Made by a program: the position numbers and the translations under genes | Notes under the pieces: model-generated | Told to the model about the DNA's origin: nothing | Database searches by the model: none | Seen by the model: the letters and a program-made list of their open reading frames with translations, nothing else | Part shown: positions 23,803 through 32,498 of the stretch, piece after piece | How positions within the stretch are numbered: position 1 is the first letter of the stretch | Layout of the letters: the number at the start of each line of letters is the position of its first letter | NCBI GenBank assembly: GCA_938022205.1 | Contig: CALIEB010000001.1 | Coordinates: 372,001-436,000, forward strand | Direction: 5' to 3' | DNA: 64,000 nucleotides | Source of the DNA: an uncultured Anaerolineae bacterium | GTDB taxonomy: Bacteria; Chloroflexota; Anaerolineae; Aggregatilineales; Phototrophicaceae

Positions 23803-25044
23803 TTAATCGCCAACAGCCCCTGCTGCGTTCGCCGCGATGGCACGGCGCGTGCGTTGTTCGTCGCGTTCGCGCAGCTTGCGCCCGTTCTCGCGCAGCCACT
23901 GCACGACCGGCAGCGCAATCAAGACGTTGGCGAAAAACAGCACCAGCGTCATCGGCAGCATGGACAAGAAGCTCGCGCTAGCGAGGTCGATATGCCCTTG
24001 CGCGTTCAGCGGCACAAGTCCAATCTCTTTGAGAATCATGACCAAGCCCGCGATGACCAGCAGCTGCACAATGCTCAGCGGCACGAGGAAGAACCAGTTA
24101 AAGCGCATCACTTGGTCGATGCGCAGGCGCGGCAGCGTGTTGCGCATCCACAGCGAGACAAAGTACAGCAAGCTGCCCTTGATACCTAGCCAGACAAACG
24201 CAATCAGCGGCTCGTTGGCGAGAGGTCCCTGCCAGCCGCCGAAGAACAGCACCGCCAGTAAGATGCCGTTGGTGAAAACGTGCAAGAATTCGGCGGCGAA
24301 GAACATGCCAAACTTCATGCCGCTGTATTCGATGTTAAAGCCTGCCACCAGCTCGGACTCCGCTTCGATGAGGTCGAAGGGAGCGCGCCCGGTCTCGGCT
24401 TGCGAGGAGACAAAAAATAGCACCATTGCTAATGGTGCCATGAAGACGAACCACATGCCCGCTTGGGCGTGAACGATGTCCATCATGCTCATGCTACCCG
24501 CCAGCAGCACGGGGACAATCAGCGCGAAAACCAGCGGAATTTCGTAGCTGACCAAGAGCGCGACCACGCGGAATGCCCCTAGCAGGGCGTACTTGTTGTT
24601 GCTCGCCCAGCCTGCCGTCATCACCGCCAGCGTCCCCAAGCTCGCCACCGCCACAAAGTACAGCGCGCCAATTTCGAGGTCTGTGCCGATGTGGTATGGG
24701 GTAAACGGCACGACCGCCCAAATCAGCACCACTGAGGCGAAGGACAAGATGGGCGCAGCGTTGTAAAGCAGACGGTCAGCTGCCGCTGGGGTGATGTCCT
24801 CTTTAATGAGCAGCTTGATTAGGTCAGCGAAGGTTTGCAGTAGCCCGAAGGGCCCCACGCGGTTGGGACCAAGGCGGTCTTGGATGCGCGCTGCCACTTT
24901 GCGTTCCACCCAAATCAGGAAAATCACCGTCACCAACGGCAGCCCGCTGACCAAAATCACGCCAACGAACAAAGACAAAAATTGCGCAAGCCCCCTGTCC
25001 CATCCCGCTTGCGCCAATACGTCACAAAGTCCTACACAATCCAT
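23803..25044 (-). CDS. nuoH: NADH-quinone oxidoreductase subunit H
   Basis: 413 residues, the most conserved membrane subunit, forming the quinone tunnel with the peripheral arm. WVERKVAARIQDRLGPNRVG and QTFADLIKLLIKED (first cytoplasmic loop) and ETGRAPFDLIEAESELVAG (the acidic loop entering the E-channel) are all intact. About eight helices, then a charged C-terminal tail (RENGRKLRERDEQR, from about 385) longer than in E. coli. It follows nuoA after 26 bases, with none of the nuoB-G genes that normally separate A and H. It must meet NuoB, NuoD and NuoI made from another locus. Confidence 0.95.
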   Translation of the reverse strand: MDCVGLCDVLAQAGWDRGLAQFLSLFVGVILVSGLPLVTVIFLIWVERKVAARIQDRLGPNRVGPFGLLQTFADLIKLLIKEDITPAAADRLLYNAAPILSFASVVLIWAVVPFTPYHIGTDLEIGALYFVAVASLGTLAVMTAGWASNNKYALLGAFRVVALLVSYEIPLVFALIVPVLLAGSMSMMDIVHAQAGMWFVFMAPLAMVLFFVSSQAETGRAPFDLIEAESELVAGFNIEYSGMKFGMFFAAEFLHVFTNGILLAVLFFGGWQGPLANEPLIAFVWLGIKGSLLYFVSLWMRNTLPRLRIDQVMRFNWFFLVPLSIVQLLVIAGLVMILKEIGLVPLNAQGHIDLASASFLSMLPMTLVLFFANVLIALPVVQWLRENGRKLRERDEQRTRRAIAANAAGAVGD

Positions 25045-25070
25045 AGCTCAAGCTCCCCTGTCCTTGCGGA

Positions 25071-25433
25071 TTATTTCCAGGCCAAAACATCTTTACGCCA
25101 CGCATAGATGAGCGCATCCGCCAGCAAGAAGATGAACAAAAAGCCCGCCCCGAAAGCGAACAAGTCCAGCTGGTGATACGCCAACGCCCAAGGCAGCAAG
25201 AAGACAATCTCCACGTCGAAGACCAGAAACACCAAGCCATAGATGTAATACTGGACGCGAAACTGCACCCACGTGTCGCCAATCGTTTCCACACCGCACT
25301 CGTACGTTTGGCTTTTCAGCACGTTGGGCATCTTCGGGCGTAAGATGCTCGCAATGACAATCGGCAGTATCGGGAAAACGGGCGCAAGCACCGCGAAAAT
25401 CCCAACAAATGCCCACTCGTTTAGTACATTCAT
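25071..25433 (-). CDS. nuoA: NADH-quinone oxidoreductase subunit A
   Basis: 120 residues with three membrane helices. The TM1-TM2 loop contains QTYECGVETIGDTWVQF, with the cysteine that lines the quinone site region, and FLVFDVEIVFLLPWAL is the conserved second helix with its buried acids. First gene of the complex I cluster; its ATG at 25433 has GGGGAG upstream and a good promoter about 90-120 bases before it. Size and motifs are fully typical. Confidence 0.95.
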   Translation of the reverse strand: MNVLNEWAFVGIFAVLAPVFPILPIVIASILRPKMPNVLKSQTYECGVETIGDTWVQFRVQYYIYGLVFLVFDVEIVFLLPWALAYHQLDLFAFGAGFLFIFLLADALIYAWRKDVLAWK

Positions 25434-25521
25434 GGAGTCGTACTCCCCGCTAAAAGGTTGCAGAACAATTCAGTGTCAGTAAAAAGGGCTGCTACTTTGC
25501 GCTATTTCTCACAAAGCGGCA

Positions 25522-25550
25522 AGTATAACACCTTGTTGGCAGTTAGGCAA
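25522..25550 (-). promoter_or_regulatory. Promoter of the nuo operon
   Basis: Minus strand TTGCCT (25545-25550), 17-base spacer, TATACT (25522-25527). Transcription would start near 25515, giving a leader of about 80 bases to nuoA. The rest of the gap from 25434 to 25629 shows nothing further that I can name. Confidence 0.65.
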
Positions 25551-25629
25551 TTGCGACGGGGAATTTTGCCCAAGCTCTGCCCGCACCAAGTTGGCATTTT
25601 AGCACAGCACGCCCAAAACGCCAACAAGT

Positions 25630-28191
25630 TTAACGTACTATTAAACGGAAAAGGCGGGCGCGTGCGTCGGGCAAGCGCAAGCCCTCTTCTAAAATGGGCA
25701 AGCGTTCGCCTGTTTTCCAAAAATACACGCCCACAATCAGGTCATACTCGCCCGCTGGCAAGCTCTCTGGCAGCGCAATCGTCAGGCTATCGCGGCGCAA
25801 TTCGCCCGCCCGCCATGCCAGCGTGGGATAGTCGGCGCGTATCAGCGCGTCGGATTGTGCCAGCGGCGGCTGGTCGGGCGCGCTCGCCACGTGCAAAAAC
25901 ACCGAGTAATCGTGTTCGGCGCGCCCCAGCGACTGCCACGCCACTTCCAACGTCAGCGTCTCGCCTGCGCGGGCTTCGCGGGTGTCGCTGTCGCCCGCGC
26001 CCAAGACGAACAGCGCAAGCGTCTCGCCAAAGCTCACGCGATGCGCGCCCGCTAGGTCGGCATCATCGGCAGGCGGCAACGGGTGGCGCAGGTCGGGCAA
26101 GCGCGCCACGCCGCGTTCCACAAAGCCGTCTTTCCCGCTGACGGGCAGCGTTTCGTCGTGCAAATAGCGATATAGCCCCGCCACAAGGTCATAACGCCCG
26201 ACCGCCAGCCCCTCAGGAATCGCCCACCACGCATGAATAGGGACGACCTCATCCACCGCCCACGCCCGCGAGCGGTACATGCCGCCATAGGGGAACTCGT
26301 GGTGCAGTGCGTAGGCGTTCTGGTTGCTGTCCCAAAGCTGGGCGAACACTTCAAAATCTTGCGCAAGCGGCTGCTCGGCGCGCCAATAGAGCGTGATGTC
26401 GACGCGCTCGCCCAACGGCAAATCGCTCGCGCTGATGTCGTAGCCGAGCAGGCGCGCCCCGTCCGTAAACGCGGCATCCGCAGGGTACGCCACCACCTGC
26501 CGCGCTGCCAGCACGTTGTCGGGGCGCGTGACGGTGACGAACTGCGCCAGCGTCACGCCCGCAAGGTCAATCAGCGTGTCGCTTGTGCCGCCTTGCATGG
26601 CGAGGCGCAGCGCGTCATCTTCTGCTTCGGTCAACAAGGGCAGCAAGTAGACGGTGTTCTGCCAGAGCAGCACCATTTGGCGCGTGCTGTAATGCGTCAC
26701 AAAGGCATCATGGCGCGGGCGCAGCGGGTCGGCTGGCACGACGACCACCAGCGTATCGGGCAGGTCTGGCACGCGCAGCACGCCGTCCGCGTCAATCGCG
26801 CTGCGGCGCAAGCGGTAGCCCTCCGCCAAGAACCACGCCACGTCGGGGCGCGTGTATTCCGCCAGAGGCAACAAGAACGCCTGCTCACGGCGCGCCGTCA
26901 TATAGCGTGCAAGGTCAAGGTCGCCCTGCTCGCCGCGCCAATAGTATTCGGGGTGCGCCAATTGCGCGGGCGTGTACACCGTAAAGTAGTGATGCAGCGC
27001 GGCGAACGACGGCAGCACCGCCGCCACCCCTAGCACCGCCAGCACGCCCGCCCGCGACACGCGCCCCCACACGGCATCCAGCAGCAGCCCGCCGCCCACG
27101 CCCGCCAAGATGACGACAAACGGCAGGATACCCATCTGGTGCAGGGCGTGAATTTTGGGCAACGCGCCGCTGATAAAGTCGGGCAGCAGCAAGACAACGA
27201 TGCCCAACCACGACCAGCCCCACGCCAGCTCACGCCAGCGGCGCAGCGTAACCGCCACCGCCGCCAAGAAGCCGACGAAGAAGAGCGGCGGCAAGATGGG
27301 CTGCCCGAACAGCGTGTAATCGCCCTCCCAGCCGATGCCCACGCCAACAGCCGTTTGTGCGGCTTTTTGTGCCACCAAGCCCAACATGCCGCCGTGCGCG
27401 CTGGTGTCGTACAGCCAAATCCAGCCGCCCGTGTCCGCGCCGCCATAGTCCGCCCGCGCCGAGAAGGATTTGGGCGCGTCAAGAAACAGCAAAATGGCGG
27501 GCAGCGTCACCAGCGCGCTCACAAGTGCCATCACCACCCACCCGCCAAACGTTTGCTTGATGGGCTTGTCGCGGTGCGCCAGCCAACCGAACAGCACCCA
27601 CGCCGCCATCAAAATCGGCAAGAAGCGCGCCGCCAAGTAAATATACTGGTTAAGTCCGAGCAGCGCGCCCGCCACTGCCCACCGCCACCAACCGCCGCGC
27701 CGATACGCCCACGCCGTCGCCCAGACCAGCGCGGTCAGCGTCAAAATATACGGTGGCGACTCCATGCCAAGACGTTGCAAATAGGTGATATGCACGCTCA
27801 ATGCGCCCGCCGCCGCCGCGAACAACGCCGAAAGCGTGCGCCGCCGCTCGCTTTCGTGCGCCAAAAGCTCGCGCACGGTGCCGAACAGCACCAGCACCCA
27901 GATAATCCCGCTCACGGTGGTGATAAGCCGCTGTGGCAGATGAGACACGCCCGTAAAGGGCAGCAGCAGCCCGATAAGATACACAGGGAAAAACTCTGGG
28001 GAGTGCATCTCGCGGATGTAAAACTGCCAGATGCCCTTGTCCACCCAATCCAGCGCGTTGATGCCCAACCACGACACGTCGCCATGCCCGCCCGCAGGCA
28101 CGCTATCAATCCACAGCCAGCGCATCGCCGCTGCCGCCGCCACAATCCCAAGCAATATCAGCCCCGCAGGGCGCAGTGTTCTTGCTGTCAT
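25630..28191 (-). CDS. GT-C membrane glycosyltransferase with tandem C-terminal beta-sandwich modules
   Basis: 853 residues. The N-terminal 400 residues form about ten helices; the first outer loop has GGHGDVSWLG in place of the usual D-E pair, so the acid is reduced to a single aspartate. After a mixed region (410-560) come two similar beta-rich modules. One includes RVDITLYWRAEQPL...GRYDLVAGLYRY (about 610-710) and the other LTLEVAWQSLGRAE...GEYDLIVGVYFWKTGE (about 745-840). The same arrangement is seen in the protein at the left edge of the window. The modules probably sit outside the membrane and may bind the glycan acceptor. It stands alone between the nuo promoter and a divergent femAB-type gene. 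Confidence 0.75.
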   Translation of the reverse strand: MTARTLRPAGLILLGIVAAAAAMRWLWIDSVPAGGHGDVSWLGINALDWVDKGIWQFYIREMHSPEFFPVYLIGLLLPFTGVSHLPQRLITTVSGIIWVLVLFGTVRELLAHESERRRTLSALFAAAAGALSVHITYLQRLGMESPPYILTLTALVWATAWAYRRGGWWRWAVAGALLGLNQYIYLAARFLPILMAAWVLFGWLAHRDKPIKQTFGGWVVMALVSALVTLPAILLFLDAPKSFSARADYGGADTGGWIWLYDTSAHGGMLGLVAQKAAQTAVGVGIGWEGDYTLFGQPILPPLFFVGFLAAVAVTLRRWRELAWGWSWLGIVVLLLPDFISGALPKIHALHQMGILPFVVILAGVGGGLLLDAVWGRVSRAGVLAVLGVAAVLPSFAALHHYFTVYTPAQLAHPEYYWRGEQGDLDLARYMTARREQAFLLPLAEYTRPDVAWFLAEGYRLRRSAIDADGVLRVPDLPDTLVVVVPADPLRPRHDAFVTHYSTRQMVLLWQNTVYLLPLLTEAEDDALRLAMQGGTSDTLIDLAGVTLAQFVTVTRPDNVLAARQVVAYPADAAFTDGARLLGYDISASDLPLGERVDITLYWRAEQPLAQDFEVFAQLWDSNQNAYALHHEFPYGGMYRSRAWAVDEVVPIHAWWAIPEGLAVGRYDLVAGLYRYLHDETLPVSGKDGFVERGVARLPDLRHPLPPADDADLAGAHRVSFGETLALFVLGAGDSDTREARAGETLTLEVAWQSLGRAEHDYSVFLHVASAPDQPPLAQSDALIRADYPTLAWRAGELRRDSLTIALPESLPAGEYDLIVGVYFWKTGERLPILEEGLRLPDARARLFRLIVR

Positions 28192-28209
28192 GCGTCGCTA
28201 TTTCCTCTA

Positions 28210-28238
28210 TTGAAGGTCGTCATCTGCGCCATTATCAT
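28210..28238 (+). promoter_or_regulatory. Promoter of the femAB-type gene
   Basis: TTGAAG (28210-28215), 17-base spacer, TATCAT (28233-28238). Transcription would start near 28245, about 40 bases before the ATG at 28284. Confidence 0.5.
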
Positions 28239-28283
28239 CAGCAACTTGTGCAAATGCTAGGTTCACACAGAAAGCAGCCGCTC

Positions 28284-29306
28284 ATGTCCGTGATTTGCCC
28301 CGACGCACCCGCTTGGGATGCTTTTGTCAGCGCACATCCGCGCGCCCACGTCCTACAGCTCAGCGCGTGGGGCGAGCTTAAGAGCGCGTTCGGCTGGTCT
28401 GCCGAACGTGTCGCGCTCACTGACGCGCAGGGGCGCATCACAGCGGGCGCGCAGCTGCTGTTCAAGCCGCTGCCGTTCAGGCTTGGCACGCTGGCGTACC
28501 TGCCGATGGGCGGCTATGTCAGCGACGAGAGCCAATGGGACGCGCTCTGGCAAGCCGTGCGCCAGACGGCGCGCCGCCGCGCCAGCGTCCTGCTCAAGTG
28601 GGAGGCGGGCTGCTATCTCGAAGCACCTGCGCCCGATTTCGCCGCGTGGGGCTTTCGTCCTAGCGCACAAACCGTGCAGCCGCCCAATACGATTTACGTC
28701 GCGCTCGACGACGACGAGGCGATGCTGGCGCGCATGAATCAAGGCACGCGCCGCAAGGTGCGCCAATCGCTCAAGCACAATATCCGCTATTACGAGGCAC
28801 AAGCCAGCGACGTGGCAAAGTTCACCGCGTTGATGCAAGCCACAGGGGCGCGCAACGCTTTTGGTGTGCATGCACCCGACTACTACGCGCTCGCTTACCG
28901 CCTGTTTGTGCCGTCGCACGCCGCGCTCATTCTCGCTGAACACGAGGGCGACACGCTGGCAGGCGTGATGGTGTTCGCGTTAGGCAACACGGCGTGGTAT
29001 CTCTACGGCGCGTCTGCCGACCACAAGCGCAACCTCATGGCAAGCTATGGCGTGCAGTGGCAGGCGATGCAGTGGGCACGGGCGCGCGGCTGCCGCTATT
29101 ACGACATGTGGGGCATTCCCGACGCGCCTGAAGCCGAGTTAGAGGCGCAATTTGAGGCGCGCAATGACGGCTTGTGGGGCGTGTACGGCTTTAAGCGCGG
29201 CTGGGGCGGGCGCGTCGTGCGCTCGGTGGGCGCGTGGGATTTGCCCTATCGCCCGCTGCTCTACCAAGCCTATCAGCTCACGCTGCGCCTGCGTCATAGC
29301 CCGTGA
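28284..29306 (+). CDS. FemAB/FemX-type peptidyltransferase
   Basis: 340 residues from the ATG at 28284 (an ATG at 28254 is possible but adds residues that do not look like the family). Two GNAT-like subdomains: LQLSAWGELKSAFGW at the start of the first, and NQGTRRKVRQSLKHNIR followed by FTALMQATGARNAFG in the second. YLYGASADHKRNLMASYGVQWQAM and YDMWGIPDAP are the strongest signatures of aminoacyl-tRNA-dependent interpeptide-bridge enzymes. Such enzymes add amino acids from tRNA to the side-chain amine of lipid II stem peptides; some homologues act in cell-surface modification instead. It is divergent from a GT-C gene and overlaps the convergent gene by 13 bases. Confidence 0.85.
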   Translation: MSVICPDAPAWDAFVSAHPRAHVLQLSAWGELKSAFGWSAERVALTDAQGRITAGAQLLFKPLPFRLGTLAYLPMGGYVSDESQWDALWQAVRQTARRRASVLLKWEAGCYLEAPAPDFAAWGFRPSAQTVQPPNTIYVALDDDEAMLARMNQGTRRKVRQSLKHNIRYYEAQASDVAKFTALMQATGARNAFGVHAPDYYALAYRLFVPSHAALILAEHEGDTLAGVMVFALGNTAWYLYGASADHKRNLMASYGVQWQAMQWARARGCRYYDMWGIPDAPEAELEAQFEARNDGLWGVYGFKRGWGGRVVRSVGAWDLPYRPLLYQAYQLTLRLRHSP

Positions 29307-30331
29307 AGCGCGGCAATGCGCGCGATGAGCGGCGCAACTGGCAGGTTTTCGCTGCCCAAGCCGCCCAATGGGTCGCTGATGATGTCCTCGCCTAGCAGCG
29401 CGTACGCCACGTTAAGCATGCCGTGACTAACGACGGTGAGGTCATAACCGCCCTCTAGCACAAAGACAATGCGTCCGTCACAAAACGCGCGCGCCAGCTC
29501 GACCAACCGGCGCGTCATCCAAGCGTAGCCGGTCAGCGTCAAGCGCATCATTGCCAACGGGTCGCCCCAATGCGCGTCAAAGCCCGCCGAAACCACTACC
29601 AGCTGCGGTTGATAGCGGTGCGCCACTTTGGCGATAATCTCCTCAAACACCGCCTTGTAGCTCGCGTCGCCATGCCCAGCCACTAGGGGGATATTGACGT
29701 TATAGCCCTCGCCCTTGCCCTCGCCTATCTCTTCGAGCGCGCCGCTGTTGGGCGGATAAAACGGATACTGGTGCGTCGAGACGAACAGCACGCGGTCATC
29801 GCTGTAGAAAATTTCCTGTGTGCCGTTGCCGTGATGCACGTCGTAATCAACCACCAGCACGCGCTGCAGCCCCAGCACGTCCAGCGCGTATTGCGCGGCA
29901 ATCGCCACGTTGCTGAGCAGGCAAAAGCCCATCACACGGTCGGCGGTGGCGTGGTGACCGGGCGGACGCACGACCGCTAGCGCGTTGTCCGCCTCGCCAC
30001 GCACGACTGCTTCGACCGCCCGCAGCGCGCCACCTGCCGAAAGGCGCGCAATCTCGAACGAAGTCGGCATCGCGTACGTGTCGGGAGTGAGCATCCCCGC
30101 CTTGTTCTGTGTCGCCAGCAACGCGAGCGTGTCCAGCAGCGTAGGGGTATGCACCGCTTCCAGCTCTTGGCGCGTGGCAAAACGCGGCTCAAGTGGCAGC
30201 AGGCGGTCGATGACACCGCTTTGCGCAAACAGCTCCCAGATGCTATGGACACGGTCAGGGCATTCGGGATGCTGATAACCGGGCAAGCGATGCTCGGCAT
30301 AGCGCGGGTGGGTTACGTAGGCTGTCGTCAT
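29294..30331 (-). CDS. Histone-deacetylase-fold amidohydrolase (AcuC / acetylpolyamine type)
   Basis: 345 residues, a cytoplasmic zinc hydrolase of the arginase/deacetylase superfamily. VRPPGHHA (His pair), VDYDVHHGNGTQEIFY (zinc Asp and His), SAGFDAHWGDPL (zinc Asp) and EGGYDL (near residue 300) are all present, so it should be active. Bacterial members remove acetyl groups from polyamines, from acetyl-CoA synthetase (AcuC) or from other small amides; context does not decide. It has a promoter that overlaps the aspS promoter on the opposite strand, and its end overlaps the femAB-type gene. Confidence 0.9.
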   Translation of the reverse strand: MTTAYVTHPRYAEHRLPGYQHPECPDRVHSIWELFAQSGVIDRLLPLEPRFATRQELEAVHTPTLLDTLALLATQNKAGMLTPDTYAMPTSFEIARLSAGGALRAVEAVVRGEADNALAVVRPPGHHATADRVMGFCLLSNVAIAAQYALDVLGLQRVLVVDYDVHHGNGTQEIFYSDDRVLFVSTHQYPFYPPNSGALEEIGEGKGEGYNVNIPLVAGHGDASYKAVFEEIIAKVAHRYQPQLVVVSAGFDAHWGDPLAMMRLTLTGYAWMTRRLVELARAFCDGRIVFVLEGGYDLTVVSHGMLNVAYALLGEDIISDPLGGLGSENLPVAPLIARIAALHGL

Positions 30332-30357
30332 GGTGTCTTCCCTTTCTTGGCAGTCCC

Positions 30358-30386
30358 TTCATAAGTGTAGCCTTTTTAGGTACAAT
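30358..30386 (+). promoter_or_regulatory. Promoter of aspS
   Basis: TTCATA (30358-30363), 17-base spacer, TACAAT (30381-30386). A start near 30393 gives a leader of about 37 bases. It overlaps the divergent promoter at 30364-30393. Confidence 0.5.
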
Positions 30387-30393
30387 GGCGCAA
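30364..30393 (-). promoter_or_regulatory. Promoter of the HDAC-fold gene
   Basis: Minus strand TTGCGC (30388-30393), 18-base spacer, TACACT (30364-30369). It shares nearly all its bases with the aspS promoter, so the two probably exclude each other. Confidence 0.45.
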
Positions 30394-30429
30394 CGCAATT
30401 CTCGGCAATCTCACAGGAGCGAACAGCAC

Positions 30430-32238
30430 ATGATGAAGTCTCACACGTGCGGGGAACTGACGGACGCACACGCAGGGAAAACGGTCACGCTGGCGGGCTG
30501 GGTGCATCGCCGCCGCGACCAAGGCGGCATCATCTTCATCGATTTGCGCGACCGTTGGGGCATCGTGCAGGTCGTCATCGACCGCGACACCACGCCCGAC
30601 GCGCACCGCGCCGCCGATGCCGCACGCAATGAGTACGTGGTGCAAGTCACGGGTGAGGTACGCTTGCGCCCGAAGGGGTCAGAAAATCCCGACCTAGCCA
30701 ACGGCAACATTGAGGTGATTGCCCGCGAGCTGCGCGTCCTCAACGCCGCAAAAACGCCGCCGTTTTACATGAACCGCGACCAAGAGACCATCGATGAGAC
30801 GCTGCGCATGAAGCATCGCTACCTTGACCTGCGCCGCGCCAAGATGCAGCACAACCTCATCTTGCGCCACCGCGCCGTCAAGTTCATCCGCGACTTCTTG
30901 GACAACGAGGGCTTCGTCGAAATTGAAACGCCGATTTTGTTCAAGACGACCCCTGAAGGCGCGCGCGACTTCCTCGTGCCGAGCCGCCTACAGCCCGGCA
31001 AGTTCTACGCGCTGCCGCAGTCGCCGCAGCAGCTCAAGCAGCTGCTGATGGTGGGCGGCTACGAGAAGTATTTCCAGATTGCGCGCTGTTTTCGTGACGA
31101 AGACCTGCGCGGGCAGCGTCAGCCCGAGTTCACCCAGCTTGACCTTGAGATGAGCTTTGTTGAGCGCGAGGACGTGATGCAGCTCAACGAGCGGCTGATG
31201 ACCGCGTTGGTTGAGACGGTCACGCCTGACAAGAAAATCCTGCACAAACCCTTCCCGCGCATGCTTTACAAGGACGCGATGGAGTTTTACGGCTGCGACA
31301 AGCCTGACATTCGTTATGACATGCGCGCCATCGACGTGAGCGACATCGCCGCCAAGAGCGGGTTTCAGGTGTTCGTGACCAACGCACAGGAGGGCAAGGT
31401 CACCAAGTGTATCCGCGTCCCCAACATCACCGACGGCAAAAGTGGGCAGTGGCTGCGCAACTTCACCGCTGAGCTCGAACAGCTGGCGAAGGGTGCGGGC
31501 GCGAAGGGTTTGGCGTGGATGGCATTGCCAGTCAACGAAGCGGAAGAGGTCAAGGGTCCTATTGGCAAGTTCTTCACGGTCGACCAAAAGCTCGCGCTCT
31601 TCGAGCGCATGGAGGCGCAAGGTGGCGACCTGCTGCTGTTTATCAGCGACAAGCGCGAGGTGACGTGGAGCGTGACGGACACGCTGCGCCCGCACCTTGC
31701 TAAGGAACTCAACCTGCTTGACCCCAACACGCTGGCGTTTTTGTGGGTGATTGACTTCCCTATGTTCCTTTGGGACGAAGAGAACCAACGCTGGGACCCC
31801 TCGCAGCACATGTTCACCATGCCCATGCCGGAAGATATCGCGCTGCTGGACAGCGACCCGGGTGCAGCGCGCGGCAGCCAATATGACATGGTGTGCAACG
31901 GCTTTGAAGTCGCCGGCGGCAGCATCCGCATCCATGACCGTGAGCTGCAAAAGAAGATTTTCCCGCTCATCGGACAGACGCTGGAACACGCCCTCGAGCA
32001 GTTCGGACACATGCTTGAGGCATTTGAGTACGGCGTGCCACCGCATGGCGGCATCGCGTGGGGAATTGACCGCGTGGTCGCGCTGCTGGCGGGCGAGCCA
32101 AACATCCGCGAGGTTATCGCCTTCCCTAAGACACAAACCGGTTCGGACATCATGGCACACGCCCCCACGCCCGCCGAAGCCAAGCAGCTTGAGGAGCTAT
32201 GCATTCGCGTGCATTTGCCCGAAGAAAAGCCCTCCTAG
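30430..32238 (+). CDS. aspS: Aspartyl-tRNA synthetase, bacterial type
   Basis: 602 residues from the ATG at 30430, with AGGAG about 10 bases upstream. A cytoplasmic class II synthetase with the bacterial three-part layout: N-terminal OB fold (GWVHRRRDQGGIIFIDLRDR), class II motifs 1 and 2 (FVEIETPILFKTTPEGARDF; RCFRDEDLRGQRQPEFTQLD), the GAD insertion domain (about 290-430) and motif 3 (GGIAWGIDRVVALLAG). A gatC gene lies elsewhere in the window, so the organism has a GatCAB amidotransferase, and this AspRS could in principle also charge tRNA-Asn; the sequence alone does not settle that. Own promoter; a long inverted repeat begins at its stop codon. Confidence 0.96.
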   Translation: MMKSHTCGELTDAHAGKTVTLAGWVHRRRDQGGIIFIDLRDRWGIVQVVIDRDTTPDAHRAADAARNEYVVQVTGEVRLRPKGSENPDLANGNIEVIARELRVLNAAKTPPFYMNRDQETIDETLRMKHRYLDLRRAKMQHNLILRHRAVKFIRDFLDNEGFVEIETPILFKTTPEGARDFLVPSRLQPGKFYALPQSPQQLKQLLMVGGYEKYFQIARCFRDEDLRGQRQPEFTQLDLEMSFVEREDVMQLNERLMTALVETVTPDKKILHKPFPRMLYKDAMEFYGCDKPDIRYDMRAIDVSDIAAKSGFQVFVTNAQEGKVTKCIRVPNITDGKSGQWLRNFTAELEQLAKGAGAKGLAWMALPVNEAEEVKGPIGKFFTVDQKLALFERMEAQGGDLLLFISDKREVTWSVTDTLRPHLAKELNLLDPNTLAFLWVIDFPMFLWDEENQRWDPSQHMFTMPMPEDIALLDSDPGAARGSQYDMVCNGFEVAGGSIRIHDRELQKKIFPLIGQTLEHALEQFGHMLEAFEYGVPPHGGIAWGIDRVVALLAGEPNIREVIAFPKTQTGSDIMAHAPTPAEAKQLEELCIRVHLPEEKPS

Positions 32239-32276
32239 CGCGCTTTTTGGTCGTTGTGTACAAAAACAGCGCGCTA
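32236..32276. repeat. Long inverted repeat at the aspS stop codon
   Basis: The 14 bases at 32236-32249 pair with 32261-32276, leaving a 2-base bulge and an 11-base loop; the outer 9 bases are perfect (TAGCGCGCT with AGCGCGCTA). No T-run follows, so it is more likely an RNA-stability hairpin or weak terminator. Confidence 0.55.
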
Positions 32277-32318
32277 ATCTTTAGAGGCTTCTACGATGAA
32301 GTCTGGCGTAAAACGGCG

Positions 32319-32334
32319 TATGCTTATAAGCATA
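32319..32334. promoter_or_regulatory. Perfect 16-base palindrome, possible operator
   Basis: TATGCTTATAAGCATA is an exact palindrome in the 260-base gap between aspS and the TPR gene. This size and symmetry suit a dimeric repressor. No regulator gene adjoins it and no clear promoter overlaps it. Confidence 0.35.
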
Positions 32335-32387
32335 GGATGAACAAACAATTTTCTCTCCTTCTCCTTGTGTGATGTGTGTGTGATGTG

Positions 32388-32427
32388 ATGAGGACGGCTT
32401 GTGTGTGGCTGTCCTCATTGCGTTTTT
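32388..32427 (+). terminator. Intrinsic terminator in the aspS-TPR gap
   Basis: An 11-base stem with one G-T pair (32388-32398 with 32408-32418), 9-base loop, then TGCGTTTTT and a second T-run. It lies 150 bases after aspS and 70 before the TPR gene, so it could end the aspS message or act as an attenuator. Confidence 0.55.
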
Positions 32428-32498
32428 AGGCGTTTTTCTCCAATTGTGGTGTAAGATAAAAGTCAGTCCATCCATAACCACGAGAAAAGAGACCTAAG

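Noticed and set aside
27139-28260. Long plus-strand frame of 373 codons
   Set aside because: Antisense shadow of the GT-C gene; composition rich in Arg, Gln and His, as is usual for the reverse of GC-rich membrane-protein genes.
30988-32160. Long minus-strand frames inside aspS
   Set aside because: aspS on the plus strand is unambiguous over its full length; the antisense frames are by-products of high GC.
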